Assembly: GCA_021927905.1 (NCBI GenBank)
Contig: BLLK01000040.1
Location: 620,001 to 684,000, forward strand
Direction of reading: 5' to 3'
DNA from: Chaetoceros tenuissimus
Lineage: Eukaryota > Bacillariophyta > Thalassiosirophyceae > Chaetocerotales > Chaetocerotaceae
Length of the DNA: 64,000 bases
Every line of letters begins with the position of its first letter. The stretch's first letter is position 1. Below the pieces are notes generated by a model, which searched no databases, was not told the origin of the DNA, and was given only the letters and a program-made list of their open reading frames with translations. Shown here piece by piece: positions 10,952 to 23,459 of this stretch. The translations under genes and the position numbers were made by a program.

Positions 10952-13900
10952 TTATGGTGTTGTATATGTTGTGATCAGCGACGGTGCAAGGTATGCCTTT
11001 GTCGCTGTCCATGAAGCAATCCAATCTCTCATACGATCTAGTGGTTGTGACAATAATGACTCCGTTGTAACTGGTAGCTGGCGGGTAAAAGCTATGTGGT
11101 CTGGTCTATTCTCTGCAAGTAGTTCCATTATCTGTTTCTTTGCTTTATCTCTATCGCGTATGTATTCTTTCGCTGTGATGGCTGTATGTGCCACCTCGTT
11201 GTGTACTTGCCATCTATTGAGGGCAAGATATGTTGATTTTTGTATCAGCATTTTCGCGAATACTGTTGCTTTGTAGTGTGCCGGTAGCTTCGAGTTTTTA
11301 GGTAGCTGTGCTGCCAACCTTGAGTACTCTTTCTGCTGTACCTCCTCCCATCGTTTCGATTGCCGTCCAAGCAAGAACTGGTCCCATCCAAGCACGTCTT
11401 GCTCATCAAGCGCTGCCTGAAGCGCTGGATCTGTGCTGTCATGTAATTGCATTGGTGTTAGTCTTTGCCGCTGGAGTGTTGCTTTGATTCGTTGAAGCAA
11501 AACGCTCTGCATCTCACGATGCACTTTGTATCTTTTAAACATAGCCTTAAGTTTTGACAATTCTCGCGTAACTTCTGCTGCTATAGGTGACTTATCACAT
11601 CTCAGGAAGTGCCACCTGTAATCACTCTCACCACATCCAAAGGGGCACAGTGTCGATGTGTGCTTGGATTGGAAGTCACTTGTCTCTTTGAACATAGCGT
11701 CACGTTCACATGTGTGGTGCCATCCATGTTGTGCTTTAATGATATTTGTACGTTTCCCTGGTGACACTGTCTTCAAATATCTTTCTAGTGCCTCCCAGTT
11801 TACTGTATCAAACTGATGTTGAGACCATCCTGTTTTACCCATTATATACTTCTGCAATTTCTCTCCCTGTAGGTGGAGTCGTAATTGCTGGTGAAAGCCT
11901 TGAGTAATTGGTGTTCCATCTAATAGAATCTGTGCCTTTTCACTGACAAAGAAAGGTGGCAGTGGCATTTCTTCTGTTGATTCCCGGTGTTGTTCTGCCA
12001 AAGCATCCATATCTATGTTGTGTTGAGCTTCTGGTGTAACTTCTTCATCTCCGTCATCTTGGTGGCCTTTCACCCACGACTCTTCTACTGTTATGTTGGG
12101 GAACTGTTCACATACTCTTGCAATCTCGGCCCATACATCATAGTCTGTAGTTAATGGTGATGCATCAGCGTAAAAAGTATCCACCAGTTTGATACGTCGT
12201 AGACTCTCTTGATTATCGTATCGGAATAAGAAGGTTGATGTTGTATCTTCTAATCCAGCAGTGACTGCGATTGCATGTAGTGCATACAGTGCTCCTAATT
12301 GTGACATCTGTTCAGTTCTTAGTGATGTTATCCATCTACTATCACCATTGGTTACTGCTCCTGCCGTGATACTCCCTTGTTGCTGCTCAATATTTTCATG
12401 TGGGATGATACGGTAGGCATGACTTCCCCGTCCGTCTTTTACTGATCCATCACCAAATATTGTCACTACTCGTCCCTCTTGCAGCGCCTTTGCAACTTCC
12501 TTTGTGTCTTCGTTTGTCCATCCTTTGCTTTGCTGTCCCATTATTTGTCGTACGTGATGTGGTTTAATGTATTGTTGAAGATCAGATGCTGTGTTCTCTC
12601 CATTGCTTTCTCTCTCAATTAAGTCATGTCCAATCCCCATATCTCCATGTATAAATGCAGATCTAACAGCCCTTTTCCAATCGCTGATAGCTTTCGCGCT
12701 TGGGTACTCCTGCTGTGGGTATACTTCACATGTGTCTCTTCTTCGCTCCACTTTGAACAGTGCTTCGTCTATTTTCCCATTCATTACCATATCGCTGAGG
12801 AAATGTACTCTCAAGTAAATTCGTACCGTATTGGCATTTGCTATACAGTCATCTGATAGATGTTGAGCTGTGCCTCTTCTTGCTTTTGCAACCCTAACTA
12901 TACCATCCATAATAGCCTCATCGTTGCTGAAACTCGACTGCGGTACCCAGAATTGAGATGAACGTATGCTTATTCCATGTTTCCACGTCATGCTCCATAT
13001 ATAAGTTGTTTTACTATGTACTGGTTTGTATGGCCAGTCACTCGGATCATTTTCAAGGAAGTGTTTACCGCATCCCATGTACCTTTGATATGCTGCTAAT
13101 ACTATGCTTCGCTCTTCGGATTGTAATGTAGTTGTACGAAAGTCCTTTACCAAGGAATCCAAGTGGCTTGCCAATTGTTCTGTCTCGAGTGTAATCAATT
13201 CTATACCTCCATATCTACTTGGACCAAAGACTACTGCTCTTGGCATGTGTCTGTTGAATCCCATCTTCGGTAGCAGTGCATTTACCATTGGAGTTTGGAT
13301 TGCTTTGCATTGCTTGTCTGTAAAGGTAGTATGCTGTAGTGGATACAATATTGCTGGTTTATATTGGATCGAATGAATCATATATGCCTGTTGTCTTGTA
13401 ATGTTGGAAGCTGCCACTCGTCCTGCCATTTCAGCTACTTGCTCTTTACGCGCTTTGAATTCGTCCCTATTGGATCCGCTTAGAGCATTACGTACTCCAA
13501 GGTACTTCTCCCCATCATGTGGACCTAGTCGCTTGATAATTTCTTTTGCCAGTAATCGATTATGAGGTTGCAGCTCGATCTGTGCTTCATTCTCGTCAAT
13601 ACCTTTCATCACTGCATAATCTCTTCTCAGAGACTTTACGAATTTGTACTGCGCAAATCCCACTGCACACTTGTTGATGCTCAAGTCACCTCCTGACACA
13701 TTCAGAAGATCCTGCCAATGCGATAATATGCCTTCCACCATGTCTTTCTCATGAATTGCTTCTTGCGAATCCAAAGAGATAACATCAATCTGATCGTCGA
13801 TGAATCCTCCTCCGTGTCTCACTGCGCTTTGCTCTCCATCTGGATGAAATAAGGTGCATCCTCGTGTGGTTTTAGCATGAACATCTTTTAATAATCCGAT

Positions 13901-16561
13901 CATGTCGTTGCCATCTTGAGGACCTTCTCCACTGCCTTGTCCTATACCTCCTATGTTGTTGCTGGTTGTGTACTTGAAGCTTTTCTGCGATAGCTTCCCT
14001 GCGAGTCTTATATGCCTTTCCATTCCATGTAACGTTTGAACTACACACTCTCCAAACTCCTTTGGCATGCCTTTGGATTCCTGAATCACTTTTATGATCT
14101 CCCTTCGCAGTAAGTCGAAACATCCTGTTGCATCCTTTGGTGCGATTGCAATCGGCTGTCTCATAATCCTACTGTATTCAAGCACATTCTGTACAGAGTT
14201 GAGGGCGTCGTGTGCACTCTTTTTCTTTACTGCCCCATAGGATTCTCTGTTTTGGAAATAGCTTTGGTCGTGCGCTGCAAATTTTCGGCCTATTATCAAT
14301 TTCAAAACGCCATTGTAATCTTGTTCCATTAATTCGAGTATTCTCCAACGATGCACAAAAGGAAGTGTCTCTTTCATCAGTAGAGATTGGATTGTTTTCT
14401 TCCATCGTGGGTATGTGAAACCATAGCGAAATGGAAGTTCCAATATCTTTGCGTATATCTCTCGTAGTTCCTTATTCGTTGTCAGTGCTCGTAATACATG
14501 CATGTTCAACCCTGAGAATCCTGGTGCTGTATTTAGCCTTGCCTTTCCAAATGCCTCTTCAAAGTCTGCTTCGTTGAATGTCCACTCAAATTTGGCTGGT
14601 TCTCCATCAATTGTTCTCATCTTCATCTCTTCCATTATTAACTTCGTTGCATCAGCAAGATGTCCATACTCTTCGGCTACCTCCGATGCTACTAGTCCAT
14701 CTAGAAATTCTTGACTTCCTTTGCCATCTTCCCCTAGTATATCACGTAGCGGACCATGGGTGAATGGTGATATGGTTGACTGTTGCAGATTACGTTCATT
14801 GAATCTCAGTAGGATATCCTCTATTACTTCGCTGTCAGTGATCTTCATCCATTGTGTTTTCACTGATTCCACTGGTTCGCCTACAAGGATGTGAGTCATA
14901 CTCTTCCCTCTTATGCCTTTTAAGACTGTTCTATTCTTTGCACATAGGTCACGAGTCATTTCACAATTGTAGATTGCTCTTATTGCAGAGTCCTCAGAAC
15001 AGTTCATCCTATACGCCATTTCTTCCACCATAGAGTTATACATTTTCTTCCTCAACTCTGGTGCCTTTATTACTGCGTCCTCATGTTTTCGTTTTGATTC
15101 CATCCACTTGTTGTAAGCATCATCATTGGCTTTATCCCTTTCCCATTCCTTCTTTGCTGCAATTCTTGCTTTCTTTGCTGTCACTAGCTCTATAGACCAT
15201 GGTATGTCAATACTGCTCCGGGGTTTCAATACTGCACGTGTTGCTTTAGTGATATACTCAGTCATCGCTCGTTTTTCAATGTTCAAAACTTTCCGCAGAC
15301 CTTCTTCACGTACGGCTGGATCATTACTCTTCAATTTCTCTTCAGCTGCTAAGAGTGCATCAAGCGTTTTCCCTTTCCTGTGTAGTTTCAGTAGTTCATC
15401 AACAAATGTTTGTACTTGTTTTGGGTGGTTAGCATTGATTGATGGCTGTGTCCATGATAGTGGAATTGTATCTCCTAGCAATGCCTCTTTATCGAAAGCT
15501 ATCTCCATTGATCTATGATCCGATCCGTCAAACATGAATTGTGGGTGTATACCAAACGCTACCATGCTTTGTTCGAAACGCGTTGTCCCAAATGCTACTT
15601 CTGTTGGTCTAGATGTTGGAGCTGATCTTGTTCATGTCGGTGGTGCACTATTTGGGACTAAGTCTACCATATCATGCTGGGCAAACATATCTACTATCTC
15701 TTGGTGATCGTTAGGTGAATTGAAATCTCCTAGTACTAATACATCTCTACCTTCATCACGTTCTTTCTTAAGACATGCACTCAGGTCATTATGGAACGCC
15801 TTCCTCACGTTCAGAGCCGATGGATTCTTTGCCATAAGTAGAGACTGTTGTTCTCTGTTTGCAATTGTTGATGTTGAAGAATCTATAGTTCCACTGCATA
15901 CTCTATACGCAAGTATAATTGATATGTCATTGGTGGCTGTGGCAAATCTATGTGTGATCCATCTCCTATGTTGATCTACCTCGTTGCCTGTATGTCTCCC
16001 TGCCATATGTGACGGCATCCATGTTGCTAATCCTCCCTTTAGGAAGTCTTTACTCTTATGGATCTTTAATGGATCAAGTGCTGGAACTATTGTTGCTTTG
16101 CTTCGCTTTTGCACATTCTTTGCAACATCTGCTAATCCTGCTATCCCTTTTGCAGATAAATTCAGTTCCACACATCCGCTTAGTGCTATGCTGTCAGCTT
16201 CTGCCTCCACTATGAATTTCTCAAAATCCGTATGCCTATGCTTGGTGGGAAACCCCATCTTGTTACAGAAGCGCACACGTATGTATTTGTCTTTCCTCCA
16301 GTCCTGCTCATTTGCTTCCATGAACGTTCCAAACGCTTCCAATCTTGCTCTATCTACTCCTTCCATCTTCTTTCTAATGTTCTCTCGCCAATATTCCTCC
16401 AGCTCCTTTCTTCCTTCCTTACTATCCTCTATGCGAAACCTACGGTTAAACAATTCGTTCCATTGGTCCTGTGCACATTTCACATACCCATTCCTACTTA
16501 AGGTGGTGCTGAGTTGGGAATTTCTCCCCCCTCGCACCGTACTCCTTGAGAGATCTAACAT
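10952..16561 (-). pseudogene. LINE-1 ORF2: APE endonuclease, RT, RNase H, zinc knuckle (one in-frame stop)
   Basis: One frame of 1870 codons with a single internal TGA at 15632-15634. Counting from 16561, the endonuclease has LGDFNSP near residue 275 and SDHR near 350. The RT has DATGCFDLL near 810, a GIGQGSGEGP turn, and FIDDQ near 918 as the YxDD equivalent. RNase H has GDGSVKDGRG near 1370, TEQMSQLGALYAL, YDNQES, WVKGHQDD near 1498 and NIDMDALAE. The C-terminus has CPFGCGESDYRWHFLRC (C-x3-C-x7-H-x4-C). The TGA lies in the endonuclease between PPT and TRSAPT, consistent with one transition from TGG or CGA; it could also be a sequencing error or read-through. If the stop is real this copy makes no full ORF2, though the rest is pristine. 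Confidence 0.92.
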
Positions 16562-18567
16562 GATTGATCAACACCTTGCCCCTGCTGATGTTCTTGGGTT
16601 GTTGGTGCTGATCCTTGGATAAAATTTACATTGTTAAGGGAGTTAGCCATAACATTGTTTTGCTGTAGTGATTCTACTCCTTGTTTCTTTCGTGCTGGTG
16701 ATGGGTGTTTAGAGTTGAGTACATCTAGTCTCTGGAACAATTGCTCAAAGCGATTATTGATATTTGTCTCGAGACTTGTAATGGATCTGGTTCTTGTTTC
16801 CAGTGTTGATCCCTGTGCTGTGATTCGCTGCAGCAATTGTCCAGTGGTTGTTTCCATGTGCTTTTGGAACTTGTCGTTATTCTGCTCCATTAATTCAATG
16901 TTTGTTTCTAAATTCGTAATTGCTTTTTCAGTTGTTTCTTTTGTCTCAGTTAGTTGCTTTTCCATCGCTTTAAATCTCGCTTCCCATGCCTTCTCACGTT
17001 CTTCTAGTTTCTTTTGGAATTGAGTCTTCATTGATTGGATCTCTTTGTTACTTAATGTTTTTGGTGCATTGATAGATACTTCTCCGTGATCAACTACTGT
17101 GACTGGTGAAGTTGGTCTTTGCTTTTTCTTGTCGTCGCTATTGCTCTTTTGTCTTCTTTCCTTCTTCCTTGCTGCTTGTTTCTGTTTCCAGAACTTGATA
17201 GAATCATCATGTGATTGTACTCGGACTGGGGCTCTGTTCCGCTTGTAGTACGTTGCTGCTGGCATATTTTCGTAAGACTCTGGTTTGTATGGTGTGAGAT
17301 CCACTTCAATTGTTTCATTTTTAAGCTCTTCTACTAATTCGTCAGGTACAAATACATCAATAGGAATTTGAGTGATTCCTTGTTCTTCATGTTTTAGGAC
17401 TGCTGATACTCTTGGAATTCTCTTTGGTGTATAGTAGTAAATGTTACACAACTCTGCCATCTCGTCTTCATTTAATGCTGATATCATATGATCTAGCATG
17501 CTCTTCATTGCGTTGACCACAACTCCTGCTTCAAGGATATTACACACAAGATGCATTTTACCATTTCTAAAGTAAATGTCTTTTACTAGCTCTTCCTTCT
17601 TCTTGTTTTCTACCACGTATGCCGCCAAATTTTGATCAATGATATCCTTCCAGTCCTGTTCTGCTGTATCTTGTTCCATCTCTGGGAAATGCTCCCACCA
17701 ATCCTTGAAATTCTCAGGTGCCCGATTTGCCCCTGGATAGATGTTGTCAATAACTACTGCTGCAGTGTTGAACATTACTTGATTCTGTCCTTCGATCCAC
17801 TTTTTCTTTACAATTGTTGCCAATCCGTTGTAAGAGATAGCCCGAAGATGTCTAATTCCAAGTGCTTTGCTTTCACATTTATTAAGGTTTTCAAGTGCCG
17901 AGTCAATTACTTGCTGGTCGGCTTTGTTACAGTATACCACATATGCCTTTGTTCTGAACGTGGTTTTTGCTTCCTTATCATAACAGTAAATTCTATCACT
18001 ATTGACTTGAACTTTAGTGTCGCTGATTGGATATGTACTTTCCTCTAGATATTTAGTTATCTGCTCCTCTATGTTCATCCTATCCGACATTTGGTAATCT
18101 GCTCCTTTCAACCACGCTACTGGAACTTTATCTGAACTAGATGTGAAATTTCTAGCTCTCAGATAAATACGAGACTGCGCTAACGCATTCTTTACTTCTG
18201 GGATTTCTTTTAAGTCTCTCAGCTGGGTGTATGCTGTTAAAGCCACATGACAAACATGAAAATCTTCTTTGCCATTTTTTCCGTGCTGCTTCTCCCTTTT
18301 GTAGTTAAAGATGTACTTGTCCCATTCCTCCACCTTTTCCCACTTAGGTAGGTTACTTACTTCATCAATCTTGCTATCTTCATCGCTAATTGGATGTACC
18401 TGGATCTCTGCATTAGCATACATGAGCATCTCAAGAGCATCTCTAACCCCTTTGGAGTGGGTCATATACTTTGCAACTGGAAATCTGATCTCGTAGTCCG
18501 CATTGGCTTCTGCCAATTCTACTGCCTTTTCAACAGGCTTTACTGGAGTGCTAGTTTTAATAACCAT
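16555..18567 (-). CDS. LINE-1 ORF1 protein (nucleic-acid-binding, coiled coil)
   Basis: A 670-residue ORF1 product. ORF1 proteins of LINEs bind the element RNA and act as a chaperone in the ribonucleoprotein; that role is inferred from position. No RRM or CCHC knuckle is obvious. Residues about 450-490 are rich in Lys/Arg (KQKQAARKKERRQKSNSDDKK), a likely RNA-binding or nuclear-import patch. Residues about 510-630 form a long heptad-rich coiled coil with many Glu, Lys and Gln, likely for oligomerisation. The tail is Gln/Asn-rich. The start at 18567 is the first ATG after the roughly 170-bp leader. The stop overlaps the ORF2 start (ATGTTAG, 16555-16561), which suggests coupled reinitiation for ORF2. 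Confidence 0.88.
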   Translation of the reverse strand: MVIKTSTPVKPVEKAVELAEANADYEIRFPVAKYMTHSKGVRDALEMLMYANAEIQVHPISDEDSKIDEVSNLPKWEKVEEWDKYIFNYKREKQHGKNGKEDFHVCHVALTAYTQLRDLKEIPEVKNALAQSRIYLRARNFTSSSDKVPVAWLKGADYQMSDRMNIEEQITKYLEESTYPISDTKVQVNSDRIYCYDKEAKTTFRTKAYVVYCNKADQQVIDSALENLNKCESKALGIRHLRAISYNGLATIVKKKWIEGQNQVMFNTAAVVIDNIYPGANRAPENFKDWWEHFPEMEQDTAEQDWKDIIDQNLAAYVVENKKKEELVKDIYFRNGKMHLVCNILEAGVVVNAMKSMLDHMISALNEDEMAELCNIYYYTPKRIPRVSAVLKHEEQGITQIPIDVFVPDELVEELKNETIEVDLTPYKPESYENMPAATYYKRNRAPVRVQSHDDSIKFWKQKQAARKKERRQKSNSDDKKKQRPTSPVTVVDHGEVSINAPKTLSNKEIQSMKTQFQKKLEEREKAWEARFKAMEKQLTETKETTEKAITNLETNIELMEQNNDKFQKHMETTTGQLLQRITAQGSTLETRTRSITSLETNINNRFEQLFQRLDVLNSKHPSPARKKQGVESLQQNNVMANSLNNVNFIQGSAPTTQEHQQGQGVDQSC

Positions 18568-18736
18568 TGTTTTTGACTTTGTTTATGTAGTGTTTTCTTT
18601 TAATTAATGAATACACAAAACCTAGGTTCCGTTGGTCGTGTGCTAGTAATTTACTAGGCGATTTGACGGTGGAGAGTAGGTGTGGTGTTTTCTACCGAGT
18701 GCGCTACGGCGTGCGAATTCTTCCTCAAAAAAATTA
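18568..18736 (-). promoter_or_regulatory. LINE-1 5' UTR, probable internal promoter
   Basis: About 170 bp between the 5' target duplication and the ORF1 ATG. Full-length LINEs usually carry their promoter here; that is inferred. There is no TACC-rich tract like the one in LINE-3 and LINE-4, so LINE-1 belongs to a different family. Confidence 0.5.
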
Positions 18737-18752
18737 TTATTTGAATCAACGA
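18737..18752. repeat. LINE-1 target-site duplication, right copy
   Basis: Perfect 16-bp copy of 10833-10848, lying next to the 5' end of the minus-strand LINE. Confidence 0.95.
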
Positions 18753-19589
18753 CTAAATAATATTACTGGCGTGCTTACGGGCCCTCTCCACGACACTATG
18801 ACTTGGTTACTACAAACATATGGCCAGGTAAAATATTCCACTGTTGTTGAGGAGCAAGCTGCACTCACAAAATACCCAGTCCAAGTCCACACCACTCTCA
18901 CTGATTTTTTTACAAAAATTGACGAGCACGTTCCTCGTGCTACGGCTGCAGGAGTCCCATTGACCGAATTTCAAGTTATTGCAATCGCCAAACAAGCTAT
19001 TCAGAAAAATACAAGTTTTCAGCAGGCTGTTATGGCTTGGAATGCAAGACAACAGCAACCGACCTGGATTGCTTTCAAGCAATTTTTTCTACAACAACAA
19101 AATGATTTGGAACAAGTACTCGAGGAAACACCAGCTGGACAAATGTTCCACACTCCTACAGCTGATGATCATCAACTAATGATGCAACTCATGAACATGC
19201 TCCTTGAACAGCATCACAACCCACCAGCACCTGCTCCAGCTCCACCAGCACCTGCTCCAGCTCCACCAGCACCTGCTCCAGCTCCAGCTCCACCAACACA
19301 AGATCATTCTGCTTTCCATGCTGCACAAGCAGCTGAGATCCAGCAACTTCGTGCAGCTATCGATGCATTGCAGACAAATGTACGTCGTCCTCGTAGACCT
19401 CCACAGCCTATGACTGGACCAAGACAAGGCCAACCAAGTCGACCAATCCCTGCTCACTTCAATAAATACTGCTACACTCACGGACGCTGCAATCATGATT
19501 CTCCAGGATGCAGAAATAAATGCCCTGACCACAAGGATGAAGCAACCATGGCAAATAAAATGGGTGGAAGTACATTTGGATGCTCTTGA
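18737..19589 (+). pseudogene. copia-2 Gag part, downstream piece (after LINE-1)
   Basis: It resumes after the LINE with the duplicated LNQR residues and continues through a helical capsid-like region. Then comes a Pro/Ala-rich linker (repeated PAPAPPAP, about 19218-19300), a basic segment with RRPRRPP, and a Cys/His cluster (CYTHGRCNHDSPGC) resembling a nucleocapsid zinc knuckle. This order is standard for Gag. The Pro/Ala linker comes from a 24-bp tandem DNA repeat. Pol follows about 100 bp downstream. Confidence 0.85.
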
Positions 19590-19688
19590 CGAGGTGGGAC
19601 CGGAATAATCATTACTGATAAAATAAATAATATTTGTATTCCTGCAGTCCCACCCTCAATAGTAAATATTTTACAAGAAACTGATGTA

Positions 19689-22600
19689 ATGAAAGCAGAC
19701 TCTGGTGCATCTGGCACATACCTGATGGAGACACATGCGGAAAAATTACACAATTTACAGCAAACCACAAATGGTCCAGCAGTCGGAACTCCAACAGGTA
19801 TCAGAATTGAACCGAACAAAAATGGCAATCTCCCTTTTGACGGTCTCTCAGAAGAAGCAAAACAAGCCCATGTTTTTCCAGAACTAACAAGTGCATCGCT
19901 TTTATCAATGGGACAACTGTGTGACGATGATTGTACTGCTGTATTTACCAAAAATGATTTACAAATTTTCAAAAATGGAAAATTATTAATTAAAGGACTA
20001 CGAAATAGAAAGGATGGATTGTGGGATGTTCCGTTTGATCAGTCGAAGCTTCTCCAAAACCAACCATCTGCGAATGTTTTAATAGATCTCCAACAGTCAA
20101 AAAAGGAACTCGCATCATTTTATCATGGAGTGCTTGGTGGCCCAGTAAAAACAACATTTCTCAATGCACTTCGGAAAGGATTCTTCACCAACTGGCCCAG
20201 TCTGACCACCGAATTGATCTCAAAACATCTTGATCCAAAAATCTATACAGCCAAAGGGCATATAGCACAAGAAAAACAGGGGCTCAGGTCGACTTCACAA
20301 ACTGATACTGATTTTTTACCAGAACAAGAGACAGAAAGAACTCATGAATGCTTTGTTACCATCGAGAAGTACGACGAATTGAATGGAAAATCCTATTCTG
20401 ACCTGACTGGTCGTTTTCCCATTCCATCTAGCCGAGGCAATGAATATATTGTTGTGATCTATGACTACGATGCAAATGCTATTCTGGCCGAAGCAATTCC
20501 AAACCGACAAGCTGCAACCATCCGTGACGCCACTATCAAAATGTTAGATAAATTGACAACCGGAGGTTTTACTCCCAAGCTGCACATTTTGGATAACGAA
20601 TGCAGTGCCCTGCTCAAGGCTGCTTTTCACAAACACAAAATTAAATTTCAATTGGTACCTCCACATCAAAAAAGGCGTAATGCAGCCGAGCGTGCGATTC
20701 AAACATTTAAAAATCACTTCATAACAATTCTCTGTTTGGTCGATCCTGATTTCCCTCTATCCGAGTGGGATCGTCTCCTTCCTCAGACTCTCCTTAGTTT
20801 GAACCATCTGCGAGCAGCTAGAGTCAATCCAAAATTATCGGCCTATGCTGCACTTGAAGGAATTTATGATTTCAACAGATCTCCATTAGCTCCCCTCGGA
20901 ACCAAGCTTGTGTACCATGTCAAGCCTGATCAACGATCCACCTTTGGCACAAGAGGCAAAGAGGCGTGGTATGTAGGACCTGCACCAGAACACTACCGTT
21001 GTGTTACTATTTTTCTTCCGGACACACACCGCGAAATACAGGTAGATACTGTGCAATATTTCCCGAATAGGGTACCGATCCCAAAGTCGTCCAAAGAATC
21101 TCTCCTTCTAAAATCAGCCTTAGACATGCTAGAATTACTGAAGGATCCGACGCCGGCTATGCCAGCTCTTGATTACTCGCAGCTCACAACTGCCGCAGTA
21201 ACCAAACTTGCAGAACTATTGCATCGTGCAGCCAAACAACCGAAAGTGCACATTCCTACTGACAGTGTTCCCACAGAGAACGTTCCAACTCCATCCACCC
21301 CTGACGAGAGGGTCGAACCATCATCCCCTGCACAAGTTCCGAGGGTGGTGTCACCAACCCCACTTACACAGGAGGGTTCAACTCAACATCCGGCACAAGT
21401 TCCGAGGGTGGAGTCTCAACGTTCTCCACAGCCATCTGTTAGTCCAACGCAACAGCCAACACCAATTCCCATTACACAAGATGACGATTGTACTCCATCT
21501 CAACGCCTGCATCGCTACAACACCAGAAATAAATTTTCAAGGCAAAATGCACTTGTCCATCTCCTTCAGCAACAACCATCTGATCCATCTGATATGTTTT
21601 TTATGCCAACAGTGCATCATATTTTCAATGAAATCACTGGAAAGAAGGAAACATTGGACACACTCCTTGCTGGAAAATTTCATGACATCTGGAATCGATC
21701 TCTTTCCAATGAGTTAGGTCGTCTCACTGAAGGTATCCGTGACATAAAAGGTACACAGACCATGGTCTTCATACACAAAGATCAAGTCCCAGTCGGAAGA
21801 ATAGCAACCTATCTCAATCCTGTTTGTGATTACAGACCCAAAAAGGATGATCCACATCGAGTTCGATTAACGGTGGGGGGAGATAAATTACCGTACCCTT
21901 TTGATGCAAGTTCTCCAGCAGCGGGATTGACAGATGTCAAATTAACTTTCAACAGCACCATTTCTACTGACAATGCATGTTTAATGTCCATCGATATTAA
22001 AGATTTTTTCCTAAATAATCCTATGCAACGATATGAATATGCACGAATTCCGGTACGATGGATTCCTGAAGACATCATGGAAAAATACAATTTGAAAGAA
22101 AAAATTTACAATGGTTATGTCTATGTTGAAATTCGTAAGGGAATGTATGGTTTAAAGCAAGCTGCACGTATTGCATATGATAAACTTGTCGAATATTTAC
22201 GTCCTCATGGATATGCTCCCTCCAGAACCAACCCAGGTTTATGGAAACATGAATCCAAAAAAGTGTACTTTGCATTATGTGTGGATGATTTTGGTGTAAA
22301 ATATACATGTAAAAAACAAGTGCAACATCTGCTGGACGTACTACAGCAACAGTATCCGATTCAATATGACTGGTCAGGAAATGAATTTCTTGGGCTGACG
22401 TTAGACTGGCATTACGACGAAGGCTATGTCGACCTGTGGATGAAGGGATACATTAATCATGTTCATCACAAGTTCCAACACCCAGATCCAAAGCGACCCC
22501 AACACTGTCCACACCCATATCGAGAAATTCGATATGGTGCAAAAATTCAATATGCTGACGCACCTGATGAAAGTCCTTTGCTATCCAAGGCTGCAACGCG

Positions 22601-23459
22601 AGAAATACAAGCTATCGTTGGTTCATTACTATACTACGCACGAGCTCTTGATTCCACATTGCTTCCGGCATTGAATACATTGTCTTATCAATAATCCAAG
22701 CCAACAGAAACTACCAAAAAATTAGCCATGCAATTATTGGACTATGTGGCAACATATCCTGATGCTGTCATTCGATTCAAACGTAGCGACATGATTTTAT
22801 ATATCCACTCTGATGCCGCTTACCTCGTGCTTCCAAAAGCACGCAGTCGAATTGCTGGATATTATTTTTTAAGCAACAATGTACGAGATGGTGAGGACCC
22901 ACCACTCAACGGTGCTGTCCTCGTCGAATGCAAAAAACTTGATCCAGTTGCAAGCTCCTCTGCCGAGTCTGAAACAGGTGGATTGTATAACAATGCACAG
23001 AATGGTGTACCAATGCAAAATGATCTTGAATTTTTAGACCACCCCCAACCTGACGATGGAACACCTTTAGTCACAGACAATGCTTCTTCTCATGGCCTCC
23101 TAACAAAACTCATGAAACCAAAACGAGCAAAAGCATGGGACATGAGATACCATTGGCTTGAAGATCGAATTCAACAAAAGCAGTTCAAACTGATTTGGAG
23201 AAAGGGTATAGAAAATTTAGCTGATTATTTTACAAAACATCACCATCCAGCAGTGCACCAGAAGATGAGATACAAATATTTGCAACGAATCAATGCAATG
23301 ATTGACCAGCAATGGCCTTCAATCCGTAAACAACTTCCACATACGCGCCTAGCGAGGGTGTGTTATAAACGCCAGCTCCAACTGGCTAGCAACCTAGCCG
23401 CATACATGGCAAGCTATTTACCGATTACTCAAGATTCAGCATTTCCGTTGCTCTCTTGA
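19689..23459 (+). pseudogene. copia-2 Pol part (protease, integrase, RT, RNase H)
   Basis: Domains come in copia order. The protease site is DSGASGTYL at the very start. The integrase core has ILDNECSALL and PHQKRRNAAERAIQTFKNHF (the Asp and Glu of the catalytic triad in context). A Pro/Ser-rich linker follows, with a duplicated AQVPRVxSP segment. The RT has DIKDFFLNN, GMYGLKQAAR and CVDDFGVKYT. RNase H has HSDAAYLV, SSSAESETGG, TDNASSHG and YHWLEDRI, ending with LADYFTKH before the 3' LTR. It resembles a copia subgroup common in diatoms and other algae and is clearly distinct from copia-1. Fossil; its state is given under the element. Confidence 0.9.

Larger units (their letters stand above)
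10849..18736 (-). mobile_element. LINE-1: full-length APE-type LINE nested in copia-2
   Basis: A 7.9-kb non-LTR retrotransposon with perfect 16-bp target duplications, a 5' UTR of about 170 bp, ORF1, ORF2 and a 3' tail that reads (TTA)n on its strand (10849-10860). ORF2 carries APE endonuclease, reverse transcriptase, RNase H and a C-terminal zinc motif, an architecture found in the I-like group of LINEs; a diatom Ambal-like clade is possible but I cannot confirm it. It is structurally complete, and the only visible lesion is one in-frame TGA in ORF2. The host copia-2 has nearly identical LTRs, so this LINE was active very recently. Confidence 0.95.

Noticed and set aside
15984-16622. Plus-strand ORF of 212 codons
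   Set aside because: It is a shadow of LINE-1 ORF2, whose endonuclease motifs are on the minus strand.
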